Position numbers and translations under genes: made by a program
Notes under the pieces: generated by a model
Told to the model about the DNA's origin: nothing
Databases searched by the model: none
Seen by the model: only the letters and a program-made list of their open reading frames with translations
DNA from: Lineus longissimus
Lineage: Eukaryota; Nemertea; Pilidiophora; Heteronemertea; Lineidae
Length of the DNA: 64,000 nt
NCBI RefSeq assembly: GCF_910592395.1
Contig: NC_088308.1
Location: 13,843,001 to 13,907,000, forward strand
Direction of reading: 5' to 3'
In this document: positions 20,993-32,650 of the stretch, one piece after another
Position numbering within the stretch: position 1 is the stretch's first letter
How the letters are laid out: the number at the start of each line of letters is the position of its first letter

Positions 20993-23754
20993 ACAAGAGG
21001 CCCAAGGGCCTGGCGCTCAGCTGAAATGGATAGGTGAAGGCAAGGGCCAAGTGTGTGTCGGTAACGTTATTATGAGGCAACGTGAAGCTATAACGTCTAG
21101 CACGCAGAAGTGCTGATGCGAAAGACCTTCTTGCTATATCAGTGCATGCTGAAGTACTGAGTTGACGTCACCCTGGTATTATGACGTAAAGTCATTTCTA
21201 TTGCCGTTGCAGTAGTGGGGTGTGTGATGACGTCAAGGAGTTGTGTGGTGACGTCAAAGAGTGGAGTCCTTGTCTTCATGCAGCGTAGGTGGAACTAATA
21301 ACATGCACATGGACACAAGGTACATAATTATTACAGTGTATTTTGTGAGGTGGGGCCTGGTGCTTTACAATGGTCAAATGAACCGACTGTTGTCTGGACA
21401 TTGATGAAGTGGATGCAGCCAAATGTTTGGGACGGTCTTTTTTGTATGTGAAGAAAAGAAGATAAAGAGTTGGTTAACAAAATGAACTTTATTGGTGCGG
21501 CAGATATTTGATGCCTTTCGGCAGATATTTGAAGCGCCTTGCGGCAGATATTTGTTGCCTTGCAGCAGATATTTGATAACGCTCTCCGGGAATGGAAAGC
21601 AGTAAAACGAGTAAGCACACCTCACTCTGAATGTGGGAACAGCAAGTGCTTTCCTGGACTTGAAATGTGCCAACGACTCCTCTTGCAATAACCAACAACA
21701 GTTAATCTGTAAAAAAAGAGAAGAGAAATTAACACTGACTGAATAAAAAAGGGTGACATAGACGGGGAAATGTACACCACCGGATACAGTCTGTGCTTGA
21801 TCAGGCATCGGTCAGATGATATCCTGAACAAGGCATCTATGGAAGCAAATCCAGAAAGAGACTTTACCTTCGAAGGGCACACTTATTACTCAGTGAAAAG
21901 TCAGTCCTGTGGGCTGTTTTCCAATTCAAAATAAAAGTGTAACCTCTTTAAATTAGTCTCACAGACTGAACCATAACACTCAACAGCCAACCGTGCCCAC
22001 ATGATGTGAGCCGAGAGCTGGGCTTAAAGATGAGCGAGTGGTGTACTACATTTTGAAAATTGTCTATCGTCTACGACATGTGACAGAACAGGATCTAGTG
22101 GACTTAATGATGAGGTACTATCAAATAAGGTGTCCATCAAATGAATCATGAGGGCCTGTTTGTTGAGTTATACTCTAAGCCTGTCCTATAGGGCTAGGCT
22201 ATGTTTTTTGTCTTTTTTACAGCTACAGTACAGCCATGCACAGCGCAGTGTACAGACAGTACAGGATTGCAAACCAAAAACATGAGCATTGCTGCGTAAC
22301 GAAACTGCAGTGGAATTCATACTACGATGTCATAATGTGACTTTCAAAATAATTGTAAACAAACGTAGCCTAAATGGCGAAATTTGTTGCAAAATTGCCA
22401 ACCACAACAACTCAGGGACCGTAGCCAAAATGGCCGACGGCGAATTCTCCGGTCGCTAGCGCAGTCCATAAACAAGCATCAATTTCACCAACTTTGGGCG
22501 CAAGCTTGGTCATCAAAGTTACAGAACTGTTAGAAATACATCCAAACAACATATATATACAGTTAAAAGTGCATAAAAATCCCGTTTCAACCTCCGGCCG
22601 CTACCTTTTTTTCTCCGCCAGACGCCGGGCCCTACCGGTCGTTATTTAGTGCGACCGCCACCAGAGTGTTTATCACGATCTTTCGCCGTTTTAATAGCGC
22701 GTTTTAGGCAGATTAATCAATTATTACATGCATGCATTATATATCACCGAAATGATAATTGCGTAGGCTATTTGAAACTAAGTTCAGATATTATTTTTGA
22801 TCTTTGAATTGAATTTAGGCGAGTGATTTTTGACACCCGGTCGACATATCAGGACTTGCAAAATTCACGCGAGATCGCTTGCATCATCGGCACGTTTGAA
22901 AACCGAATTTCACAAATTCCACAAATATTTATCACATACCATATGTATCACCACAAAGGTAACTCTCTAGACTATTTGAAACCAAGTTTAGATACTTATT
23001 TTCACAAAAATTCGAAGCTATGCAAGCGATTTTTCAGTGGTAGAGATCGACGGAAACAAATTTCTCGCTTTAAAATGACATGAGACGAGCACCAAATTTG
23101 GCTAATTTGTGCACAAAATTTCCGCAATATTATAAAAAACTATCGATAAATCTGAATTATATAGACTCTTTTCAGTACCTAAACAAATTTCAGGTACATG
23201 GTCATGTTGATTAAAAGAGTATCAACCGATTGAACATGAGAAAGTTCACTCATCTTCATTGAAGCAGCGACTACCGCCATTTTTAAATGGTGGCATCTCT
23301 TCTATCGATCGGCCAATCAGCGGCACTGCTTGCAAAAAGTTGAGCCACCGCCAAATTTGAAATCGCCAAAATTCAGTCAATGTGCCTGCAGCGCCAACTG
23401 GCGGTGAAAACCATATTAATTCCATTAAAAGTAAAAAAGTAAAAAATATTAAAAAATATTCAGCCACATTTGAAAACAATATTTGCTCTGTGGACCGAGG
23501 TAAAAAGGGAAAGAAATCTACACGCGAAATGACCTCATTCTCTTAATACAGGTCGGATCGCGCTGATTTTTCGTTTTTTGAGTTCACCTTGGGCAACTCC
23601 TAATTTAGCACCGTCAACGAAGTGGCTAGGCCTTCCCAATCAGAAATGTCCAATTTTGTCCACAGATGGGTCCCTAGATGGATGGATTGCAGGACGGACA
23701 CCATTTGAACAGCTATTCTACTAGCTCCGCTGACTTTGTCAGCTGAGCTAAAAA
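20993..23754 (+). repeat. Hairpin-ended repeat, family B, copy 2
   Basis: The left end matches 2075 base for base through AAGAGGCCCAAGGGCCTGGC and GCTCAGCTG. The right 110 bp (from about 23640) match 4500-4599, ending GCTGACTTTGTCAGC then TGAGCTAAAAAG. Inside lies a minisatellite (21499-21579). No protein gene is recognised in its 2.7 kb. Confidence 0.6.
21499..21579. repeat. Minisatellite, GGCAGATATTTG unit
   Basis: Four imperfect copies of a roughly 20-bp unit, (C/G)GGCAGATATTTG followed by (A/T)NGCCTT(G/T), lie back to back within the family B repeat. Nothing coding. Confidence 0.8.
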
Positions 23755-26420
23755 GCATCCGAGGCAAACAATGGTGCACGTATGCGTTAAAAAAATTGGA
23801 GAAAAAAATGTGGAGAAAGGGTGATGCTTTTTGTGCTAGAATTGCCTGAGATGTTAGCATGATCTGTGCGCAACTTCATATTAGTACAATTTCTGTACAC
23901 CACTTCATCAATATTGTATAGTGCTGCACACTATATCACTATTTATTGAACATTCTCAACTACTTCACGTGAAATCATGAACAGCTGTAAATAACTTCTG
24001 TGTATTTAAATATTGTTGCATGTTGCGAACAAGTGAGGGCTCTCAACAAAGACTTACAGTAAAAGGCCTTCGACCTTAATTGATGATATGATATGACATA
24101 AAAGTTGTTATTATTATTCACTTAGAATCCTTCTCAGACCCCTCGCCTGTTTGCGTGTCATGAAGCAGTATAGTCATGTTGCATGCTACCATTAGGCAAT
24201 TTATTCGCTTTTCGGGCTTCGTTTCATCCTAGTCAAAACATTACTCACCTTAGCAGGTGCACTATTACATAAGTATGATAACGAATTTCTATTAAAAGAA
24301 CAAAATCACCGTCACAGCATATTTCATCATGCTAAGGAATGCATTTCTAGAAATCATGACTAATTGGTTGAGTAATATCTATGCAAGTTTTGAATTGAGC
24401 AATATCTAGAAATACAGATATATGTTATTGGGCGAAATAAAGCTTTGACAAACAGTTTTAATATCTTTTATGTGAGATACGTTTCGTAACAACAACTAGT
24501 ACTGTATCCCATATCACTGTATAACATATCATAATTTGCCTTTAAGATAATATTTATCTGTTAGGAAATACCATAAAATATGTACTAATCATTGTGAAAT
24601 ACAATGAGTCATTTAATGCAATCCCAGGGAGATCACCTCAAAAAGCCTGTTGAAACCAGAAATAGGTAAACATCTGACGAGTAAATTGACTAAAATTGCA
24701 CATCTAAATTCCTGGAAAAACAGGTAAATTCCTGAACTAAAACGGGTATATAAAGGGCAAAAAGTTGCTTGAACAAAAAAGACTGAGAAGAGGATCTCAG
24801 TCAGAACACAAAGGGTCAGAGTCACTGACAGGCTAAACGGCCACTGAGATCCAAAACCCCGATTTCTTTCCCGTATTTCTCATATTTCGGATAACCTAAA
24901 ATGCATTCCATTTCACTCGAAGAAAATACACGTAAGTTTGCCGATTTCACCTATTTTTCTACATCACAATTATCATTCTTGTATTGATACGTACCTAATT
25001 AGCCACCATCTTGATTACTATTACTCCTGGCTTTAAAGTGATCTCCCACGGTTCACGAACGGAAATTACTTATGATAAGAAATAATTACTATTACGTATT
25101 GTTCTATACCTGCCGACTTCAACAACTTTTAGCGGTATTCAGCCCAATTCATCTTTAGGCCTTTACGTTTCATCCCCCTCCTACTATTGTAAATTCTCCT
25201 CAATAAAATTATAAAACATATTTTAATCTTAGCTTGATAATATCGTGTGCTATACTAACAACCTTTTACATAAATTGATTCCTAGCGAAGAGGTACGATT
25301 CTTGCAGGCGCCCCTTTCTGCTACTGTAGAGCTTGTGCTTTACCTTTGAGTTAAGTCCACCCCCCCATTTTTGAAACGTTTAGCAGAGCCTTATACCAAA
25401 AAATACGTCGTGTTTAGGACTCAGTTTGTCTGTGTCTTCTTCAATCTCAAAATAACATCACTGGTACCTGTTTTGAAATATTGACCTGGCTCAATAAGAC
25501 CTCCAGCCGTAAATAGATTACGAATCTATCACAAGTACCAACTAGAATTCCGAAATTAGCTGGTAGCAAATTTGATAGTCCCCAGGCAGTCGTCATGTCA
25601 ACCGAGTAGAAACCGAGTAACAAACTCGACTGTAGTCAAACTACGAAGAAGAATGTGTGCAAATACTCGAGTCGAACGCATTCGAATTAATAGCCTGAGT
25701 GTAGTATGTGACCTTGACCCGATACTCTCATCAAAATCGCAGCACAACTAAATATAGAACTGAGATTTTACAGGCAGCACCTGTGAATTCATGACTCCAG
25801 GGTTGTTTTGAGGGCGATATCGTAAGAGTTGGTCTTGAGTATGGGAACCTGAAGGTCTGTGAGGCACCTGGGGAGAGAAGACTAGTTGAACGATGGGCAT
25901 AAATTAAAATAGGATTTCGCGAACAAGGTTTTTTTAGCAGGAGGAAAGCGAGAACATTTTGCGCCGTCGTATTCCGATTTGACTGGTTAGTGGTGAAATC
26001 TGCTTTTACTTTTGCAAATTAACATATTCGTTTTTCTAGTTTTAACGTTGTCTGAATTAAAGATGCTTTCCCAATGCTTGACTGGTCTGGCAAAAGGCAT
26101 TGCCAGGAAAATGTGACGTCATTTTGGCCATTCTTCTTACCGCACGGGGAATGGGAACCACACTGCCGCGATGTTAATAGTTTCTATTTATAGAATTTAG
26201 CGGCAGAGATTTTAAGCACGGAAAAAGTAGATTAACTCGGCTAATCTCAATGGATTTTACCCAGGAATGTTTTCAAGGCGAGAGAAACATCTGATTTAAG
26301 TACTGCGCTTATTAGATTTCATGTTCATGCCGAAGATTGGCCTAAAACCTGGACGAAAAGAGTGCATTATCGAGTGTTGGAGAGGTCACGTGATTGTACG
26401 AGAAACCTGAACGAAAACAA
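23755..26420. other. No gene recognised
   Basis: About 2.7 kb of low-complexity AT-rich sequence. No conserved protein, inverted terminal repeat or RNA gene stands out in either strand. Confidence 0.5.
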
Positions 26421-26423
26421 TAC

Positions 26424-26455
26424 TGACTCCAGCTCCCAGAGGGAGTAGCTGGAGT
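26424..26455. repeat. Perfect hairpin beside family C repeat
   Basis: GACTCCAGCT and AGCTGGAGTC form a 10-bp perfect stem around CCCAGAGGGAGT, which can itself pair CCC with GGG. It lies just left of the start of the family C repeat. It may be the 3' hairpin of another element or part of the 5' end. Confidence 0.6.
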
Positions 26456-27028
26456 CATAACAAGATGCACGCTGGGCGTGGCAAATAACCAGGTTTTCGA
26501 AAATTATATGTTTGTTTAGTTTGCAATATGGAATAGGAAGGGTTGGGAGAGTTGAAAAGATGTGCAATATGAAGTAAGAAGTGTTGAGGTTGAAAATGGT
26601 TGTGGGAATGATTTTTATGCATTCAAGAAGAAGAAGTTAATTTCAAAGTTGTATATGAGAAGTTTTTATTTAGAAATTACAGTACCTTCATGGAGTTAGC
26701 ATAACTGAAGTTATACATGCATAGATATGTGATGAAGACTACAAGCATCTGTATTTAATCATTGATGCATTTTGTGTACTAGTATATTAGAATGTGTGTC
26801 ATTTCTCAATTATTCATCGAGTCTGAAAACATTGAGAATGAACTGAACTGAAGTGTAACAGCAAGTACCTTACTGTAAGTAAATGGTGCATGATGAAGAT
26901 GGCTGTAGTCTTCACTGCATATGTATGGCTGTATAAGTAGCAAGACTCTCTTGAGAGTACTAGTATATACCTGAACTAACTAGTGATGAATTGTTGTACC
27001 GTGATGCTGATTTCAGCCAGTGAACATT

Positions 27029-27944
27029 TTAGTATAAATCCGAGGGGGTGGACATCTTCATGTTTATGGAAACAGTGGTGATTAGTGCTTGGAGGTGGCA
27101 TCCCGTGAATGAACGACTGTTAGTATTTCCAATATCATAAGTTATTTTTTTCGGGTTCAATCCAAGTAGACATGAGAATGCAAAGGCTATGGCCATGATG
27201 CCACAAATAGGGTCACTTGATTGTTGCGTCACATCAACATATTCCACATTATCATTGTTTATCTGGTTGTAGACAAGGCATAACTGGAGGAATGTTTGTT
27301 GCAAATGTTCCGAGGACATTAAAGAATCGTAGATGAAAATTCTTTTAGACGTAGAATGATAGTATGATGTAATCCAATGGTTTTTTAGATGATGGATTAA
27401 TATTGAGTCCTTGTCTGCTGGTATTGGTGGTGGACGTTTGTTTGAATCTTCACTTTGAGATAGAAAGTGCAACTCTGCTGGAGAATAGTAACCGATATGT
27501 CCTTCGTATTTGAGGCGATTTGCATAAAGATGCATAAGGTTCATGGCTGCCATGATGACATCATCAGTGATATCAGTGTTGCCTACAAAATATTCAACTT
27601 TCTTGTAGTTCTGGAAAGAAAAAAGAAATTGTACAATGGATTTGATGAAGGTGTGTGCGAGGTCAGGGATGATAGTGAATTGTCTTGGAAAAAATGGTTG
27701 ACAGTGCTATTGGTGGAAGAGGAGTTGAGGAAGTGGATGGTTGGAAAAAAAGGACTTTAAGCTGTCATCTATATCATCATCTCATTTTTGTGTTTAAAGA
27801 TGAAGTTGAGAATGAAATATTGTAAGGATGAGTAATGTCATAGTTATGATTTGAAATGAATGAACTGACCTGTCTCTTTTCAGCTATATAAATGGCATGA
27901 CGGTGTGCTTTCATAGTATTTGATGTTTTCTTCAGTTTTGGCAT
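27029..27944 (-). CDS. Ulp1/SENP-like (C48) cysteine protease, small
   Basis: Coding exons 27870-27944 (ATG at 27942-27944) and 27029-27610 join in phase at CAG|AAC and give about 218 residues. The second exon shows the C48 peptidase pattern. His sits in LKNHWITSYYHSTSKRIFIY, Asp in IYDSLMSSEH, and the nucleophile Cys in SSDPICGIMAIAFAFSCLLG, in the usual order and spacing for Ulp1-type enzymes that cleave SUMO-like modifiers. Such short forms are common inside animal transposons. A 5' UTR exon probably ends at a GTAAGT near 28955 and joins at 27954. A poly-A signal (AATAAA on minus) lies near 26660. Substrate unknown. Confidence 0.7.
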
Positions 27945-27977
27945 GATTATATATCTAAAGAAAGGAGTTAAAGTGTA

Positions 27978-28345
27978 CCAATATCTATTGCTGTGCCCAA
28001 GGGCCATGGATTCTAACATGACTGGGACAAGAAACAATAAAAAATATCATTGGTATGGCCTTATCTGCTATGGTAGGGACAAGAAACCAATATCCATTGA
28101 TGTGACCAAAGGACTAATGGATTCTAACTGACTGGGACAGGAAACAATAAAACACATTCATTGGTATGGCCTTATGTGCAATGGTAAGAACAAGACACCA
28201 ATATCTATTGCTGTGCCCAAGGGCCATGGCTTCTAACATGACTGGGACAAGAAATAATAAAAAATATCATTGGTATGGCCTTGTAACTGACTGTGACAAG
28301 AAACATTGAAAAAGTCTGGTATGGCCTTTATATGATGTCCAGATT
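27978..28345. repeat. About 110-bp tandem repeat, three units
   Basis: CCAATATCTATTGCTGTG starts units at 27978 and 28199, with a variant at 28088, so the period is 110-111 bp. Each unit also has ACTGGGACAAGAAACAATAA and TCATTGGTATGGCCTTAT. It lies in the inferred 5' UTR intron of the protease gene. No function is evident. Confidence 0.85.
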
Positions 28346-29723
28346 TAATCCATATCTTACTTTTATTCGTGTGAAAATAGGTGCTAACGGAACAGTAAAA
28401 ACAAAGAACGGGCAGGCCTACCATACGATCTCGGTTCAAGCCGGCAACTGTCTTCCTACATGAATGAGTAGCGTGACCAAATAAGGAATCCCATTGACAA
28501 CATTTTTACGCGGGCTTTTATTTCATAGGTTTAAAGAAGTATGACGCATAAATTATTCATCGAGACCCGTGAAAAGCGTTCTACAACTCTGGATCGGCGG
28601 CGTCAATTTAAGCCGCGATTTCTATGAAATCTGACACTTCTGGGAACTGAGAAGACATGAACTTAAGACCCATCTCGCCCTCACCTCCTAGATTTTAAAT
28701 TGCAGATCTGCACAAGTCTCAGGACCCAAGTTTTGACCACCTAAAAAGCAAGAATGCAACTACGCAGTTGAGTTACCGTACGTCGTTAGACCAAGCTGCA
28801 TTTTGGATCATCTTTCAACGATCGTTGACAAACTATTTCTCAAATCAATCTCGATCAATTGAACAATCCAAGCCTTCCCTAATGTTTCATCAATACCTGC
28901 AATAACACAGGCAGCCAAAATCGCCCATGAAGTTGTGAATTCGATGAGAACTTACCTCTTGTATCTGCGTATAATAGCTAGACACGAAGCGTTCTCTGGC
29001 ACTGTCTCCTTGCTTCTGAACTGCGCAGACTCCGAGACGTGACGTTGGCTTCACGTGGGACTGCACGTGGGATAACTCGCGCAAAATTTAAAATGCCCCC
29101 GATGGGGTGCTCACGAAATTGCGCTAGTAACACCACCTGGTGCAAAATTCATGAACTACGCTTATTGATAATGAAAGAGAAAGCTTTGCTCTCTATGATC
29201 AGATTTGTTTCATGATCCCCAACTTAAAGAATTGGGAGAAATCAGCTTCTGGAACAGTTTTTGGAAAATTTCGCTCTGTGCCACCTAGTGGCCAAACCGC
29301 TCATCCTGCGGAACCCACACTTGGTCTGTTCAGGAGTTCTAAAGGGTGTCAATGGCTAAAAGGGAAAATCAAAAGAAAATCTCCAGTCGTTTCAAAGTTA
29401 TCAGTGTGACGAGAATCAATACGAGTTTTTCATAACACGCCACCTATAGGACTAAAAAATTGATGAAATAAAAAAATCGTGTGATATATCGTGTGCCATC
29501 ACCTGTAAAGCCTACCATAAAAATCTGGTGAGAAACCCACCCTTACAAAGAGACTTATGGTAGATTTTGTTTTTTCACAAAGCGCCCTCTGGTGGCTAAA
29601 CCATGAATCAAATCGAGTTGGATTTCGAAAGGAACCAACGTCTACTTACCAGAAGTATATAAAAAAAGATTCAACAGAAAATCTCCAGTCGTTTTAAAGT
29701 AATCAGTGTCACAAGAGAACAGC

Positions 29724-29765
29724 GACCGCCCGACCGCCCGACCGCCCCACCGCCCCACCGCCCGG
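29724..29765. repeat. (GACCGCCC)n microsatellite
   Basis: Five to six copies of GACCGCCC or CACCGCCC just before the 3' hairpin of the family C repeat, the position taken by (GAC)n in family A. Confidence 0.9.
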
Positions 29766-29816
29766 CACTTTCGGTAATTTAATAACCAGGTATTTCTTCG
29801 AAAACCTGGTTAAAAA

Positions 29817-30558
29817 TGCATCTACAGCATCAAAATATTCTGAATTTTGAAAAATCGTTTTGCGATAGTCCATGAATCGAATTGGGTTTCTTTATAATAC
29901 CTGGACTACCGCAATAAATGTGTTGGTGGAAGAAAATAACAGTTTCGAGAATTCCAGTGATATCAATATAGTCCCCAGACGGGATCTGGGGCCTATAATT
30001 ACACATGTTGCTGTTTACACAGCTTCAAGTAAGCCACCAGAGCATGCTTACATCTGCTGAACTCAGGACCTTGTGTGATTCCTTGAGCAAAACCTTTCTT
30101 ACCATATCACAATAGTAAGAATTATTCCCCAATCATTGTCCCTGACTTCTTGCCATTTCACAAGTGTAAGAATATCCACTTGGATCACGGTCCCCACTAC
30201 TGGAGCAAATACTTACCATTTCACAAGCATAAGAATTACACTCCCCAATCGACCCCAAAGGGACCCCCGTACCAACCACAACCCTTTCTAACCCCTCTAC
30301 AATATCACACGAAATTGCCACTATTATGTCGTTATAGCACACTTTTTCCTCACAGTGCAAGCGTAATTTTGCCCTGCAGAGCAAGTGCTAGCTGTCCTCT
30401 CATATTGAGATAGGGTAAAACCAGCACCATCCAGCATGATCCCTCATGTTTTATCAATGAGGTAAAGTTCTTGTTCTTCTATGATCCAATGGATAACTAG
30501 CAATCTCTAATATGCTCACAGATAGTTCAAATGAGCTAAAACAAGTTAAGTCACTTAC
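29817..30558. other. Cav3 intron 2 sequence, no gene recognised
   Basis: Minus-strand intronic sequence downstream of the channel exon. Imperfect duplications of CCATTTCACAAG(T/C)(G/A)TAAGAAT occur at 30154 and 30218. No further channel exon was seen. Confidence 0.5.
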
Positions 30559-30804
30559 CCAGAAAGGACAATGAAAGCATCAAGTCGGTTCCAGGTTTCA
30601 CCCAGGTATGCCTCTTTCCCAAATACACCCATGGCACACATCTTGATCAACATCTCGATAGCAAAGAATGCAAAAATGAAGTGATCAAATCCTCCCAAAA
30701 CTTGACACCGGACTGAAGCACATACATCATCTTCACATGGCTGGTACAATCCAAGGGTAATGCAGTTCAAGATGATAACACCCATGCTAATTCGCTCAAA
30801 CCAT
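30559..30804 (-). CDS. Cav3: T-type calcium channel alpha-1 (Cav3) exon, domain I S1 to S2-S3
   Basis: Minus-strand exon starting [19 protein letters not shown], then [20 protein letters not shown], then [20 protein letters not shown] and [20 protein letters not shown], ending IVLSG at a GG|GTAAGT donor. This is the S1 helix, the S1-S2 loop with its cysteine pair, and the S2 helix of repeat I. It is closest to vertebrate Cav3.1-3.3 (TLGM-PCED--C---RC, IFAFFA-EM, FGKK-YLGDTWNRLD). The protein is a pore-forming plasma-membrane channel opened at low voltage. The 5' splice acceptor is AC, not AG (see the intron entry). The next exon (S3-S4) is not visible to the left. Confidence 0.93.
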
Positions 30805-30814
30805 GTGGAAAAGG

Positions 30815-30822
30815 GTTAAGGA
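30815..30822 (-). promoter_or_regulatory. U12 branch-point sequence
   Basis: TCCTTAAC on minus is a perfect match to the minor-spliceosome branch site. It lies 10-12 bases before the AC acceptor, as required for U12 introns. Confidence 0.88.
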
Positions 30823-30879
30823 AAAACCTGCATTAGATATTGATTCAAGCCACTACATACAAGACTACAGGATTTATCA

Positions 30880-31218
30880 AAACAAGAGGCCCAAGACTCT
30901 CAGCTGAAATAAATAGGTCATTATACATAACATAGAAAGAACCTGGTAGCTCACTATCAACCTCGATTTTGTTAACATATTATTGAGATACCTGTTTTAT
31001 ATATACATTAAAGATTCTTCGAAAAATAAAGTGCTGCTATCTGTGAAATCTATGAGTTTGAACTATATAATTACTCGGTAAGGACAACTGCCCATAATTA
31101 CTCATAATCTTAGCATGAAAAGTTAACTCAACACAAGAGTAAATAAGATTGTTCCCAATACAAAATCTCACTGACTTCACTGTCTCTAAAATTACTCACT
31201 GTCATGACTGTCTCTAAT
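30880..31218. repeat. Truncated family B start
   Basis: ACAAGAGGCCCAAG at 30884 followed by CTCAGCTGAAATAAATAGG is a shortened copy of the family B 5' end. The rest is unassigned AT-rich sequence up to the family A repeat. Confidence 0.5.
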
Positions 31219-32156
31219 GAAATGGCCAGGGCCATTGTGCTCACCTCATGTGGAGGAAAGATGGATGAAGAGCATGGTATTGTGTCATGTAGTGTTAGGT
31301 TTGATGTAGGTCCAAGCAATTACAATTTCCCCAAAATGGTCAATTTACAGTACATTTGACCTCTGTGGCCTTGAAAAGTAGGTCAAATCAAAAAAGACCC
31401 GGGTGAGACATTGAATGGTTGTTAGAATTAGATGTACCTATGATATAAAATTGGTGCCAATCGGGCAAGTAATTAAGGAATAATAGCATTTTGAAGAATT
31501 TTGGATTTGGCCCCCTCCCTGGAGGCCAAACGGCAAATCAGATCGGACCAAACTTCATTACCTAAGATCACCTGACCAAGGGGTACATGTGTACTTAATT
31601 TGTGATCAATAGTCATTGTGGTTAAGAAACGTGCCATAGTTACGGCCTCACGGCCAATTTACACCATTTGACCTATGTGACCTTGAAAAATAGGTCAAAT
31701 TAAAAACCTGTGTGACAGACACTGTATGGTGGTTAAATGTACCCAAATTCCAAGTTCACAGCTTTAGCGATAAAGAAACGAGCCATAGTTACACTCAAAC
31801 GGCCAATTTACGCCATTTGACCTCTGTGACCTTGAAAAGTAGGTCAAATCAAAAACCCATATGAAATGTGATGTATCCTTGCTAGGAGTACCTACCATAA
31901 AATTTTTAGCAAAAACAAATTAGTAATAAACGAGTTATCACATTTTTTAAGTTTTGGTTTTAGCCCCCTGGTGGCCAGGTGAAGAATCAGACCAGACCGA
32001 AATTGGCTGTCAGAGGTCATGTGACCTAGGTCATAATGTGTACAAAGTTTCAAGTTTATAGCACAAGCGGTTAAGAAACGTGCCACACAGGATACGGACA
32101 ACGACGATGGACACAGGGTTATCGTAAAGACTCCCCTAACAGTGAGCCAATAAAAA
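31219..32156 (+). repeat. Hairpin-ended repeat, family A, copy with altered 3' end
   Basis: Matches the start of the copy at 15284 (GAAATGGCCAGGGCCATT) and its first monomers. It ends in a reduced ACGACGATGGACACAGGG tail and CAGTGAGCCAATAAAAAC instead of the usual hairpin. Three TGACCT/AGGTCA blocks lie near 31356, 31672 and 31818. Confidence 0.65.
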
Positions 32157-32164
32157 CACAGAGT

Positions 32165-32650
32165 TCAGTTTCTACAAATCCAACTTTCCCACAGGCTTAC
32201 CAACCCGCACATCAGTCCCAGCGGGACTACCGGAATCAGTAGCAGTAGTCTCTGGAGAAGACACCGCAGGTGGTGCTTCTAGAGTTTCGCTATTCGCACA
32301 ATTAGATGACAGTTCAGAACTTGGAGTAACCACTCCTCCCGGTAGAGGTGTGGGCACAGCAATGGATAAAGATGGCAATAGTCCTCCACTCTTGTCTGGC
32401 ATGACCTGTTTGAAGATCTGGTTGAAATGTTTCCTATGGAGTCATCCATCCTCTCCACGGACAGTGCAGGAAGCGGGGCCTGTTTTCTCCTCAACGGTAC
32501 CCAGCAAGCTTGGTGGACCAAAGTTTGAATAGTTCTTGTTCTTATAGTCAAACGCAGCAAGGGTAAAACACCAACGAATGATGCGACCTGAAGCCATAAT
32601 AGGTACGACTTTCTTTTCACCGAACAGTCCTAGTAACGGCTTATGGTGTT
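32165..32650 (-). pseudogene. Ty3/gypsy fragment: RNase H piece and integrase C-terminus
   Basis: On minus, PLLGLFGEKKVVPIMASGRI near 32650-32590 matches the RNase H connection of gypsy pol. FGPPSLLGTVEEKTGPAS and CTVRGEDGW follow near 32530-32440 and match the integrase C-terminal module. A Pro/Ser-rich tail ends at 32172. Frames shift several times. It abuts an oppositely oriented fragment at about 32650. Confidence 0.65.

Larger units (their letters stand above)
26465..29816 (+). repeat. Hairpin-ended repeat, family C, carrying a protease gene
   Basis: AACCAGGTTTTCGA at 26487-26500 is the exact inverse of TCGAAAACCTGGTT near the right end (29798-29811), which is followed by AAAAA. A matching AACCAGGT at 29783 forms the 3' hairpin. 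The right 650 bp hold monomers like those of other families (CTCTGGTGGCTAAACC) and a (GACCGCCC)n run at 29724-29765. The left 2.6 kb hold a spliced Ulp1-like gene on minus. The single-insertion interpretation is inferred from the matching ends. Confidence 0.55.

Noticed and set aside
1-30558. Search for the next Cav3 exons (domain I S3-S4, RVLRPLRAINR-type motif) on minus
   Set aside because: None recognised by reading. They probably lie beyond the left edge or are too short to spot by eye.
30559-30827. Ordinary GT-AG acceptor (CAG at 30828-30830) for the Cav3 exon
   Set aside because: It brings an in-frame TAA before WFERISM. The U12 AC acceptor 23 bases on gives a perfect in-phase join and has a consensus branch site.
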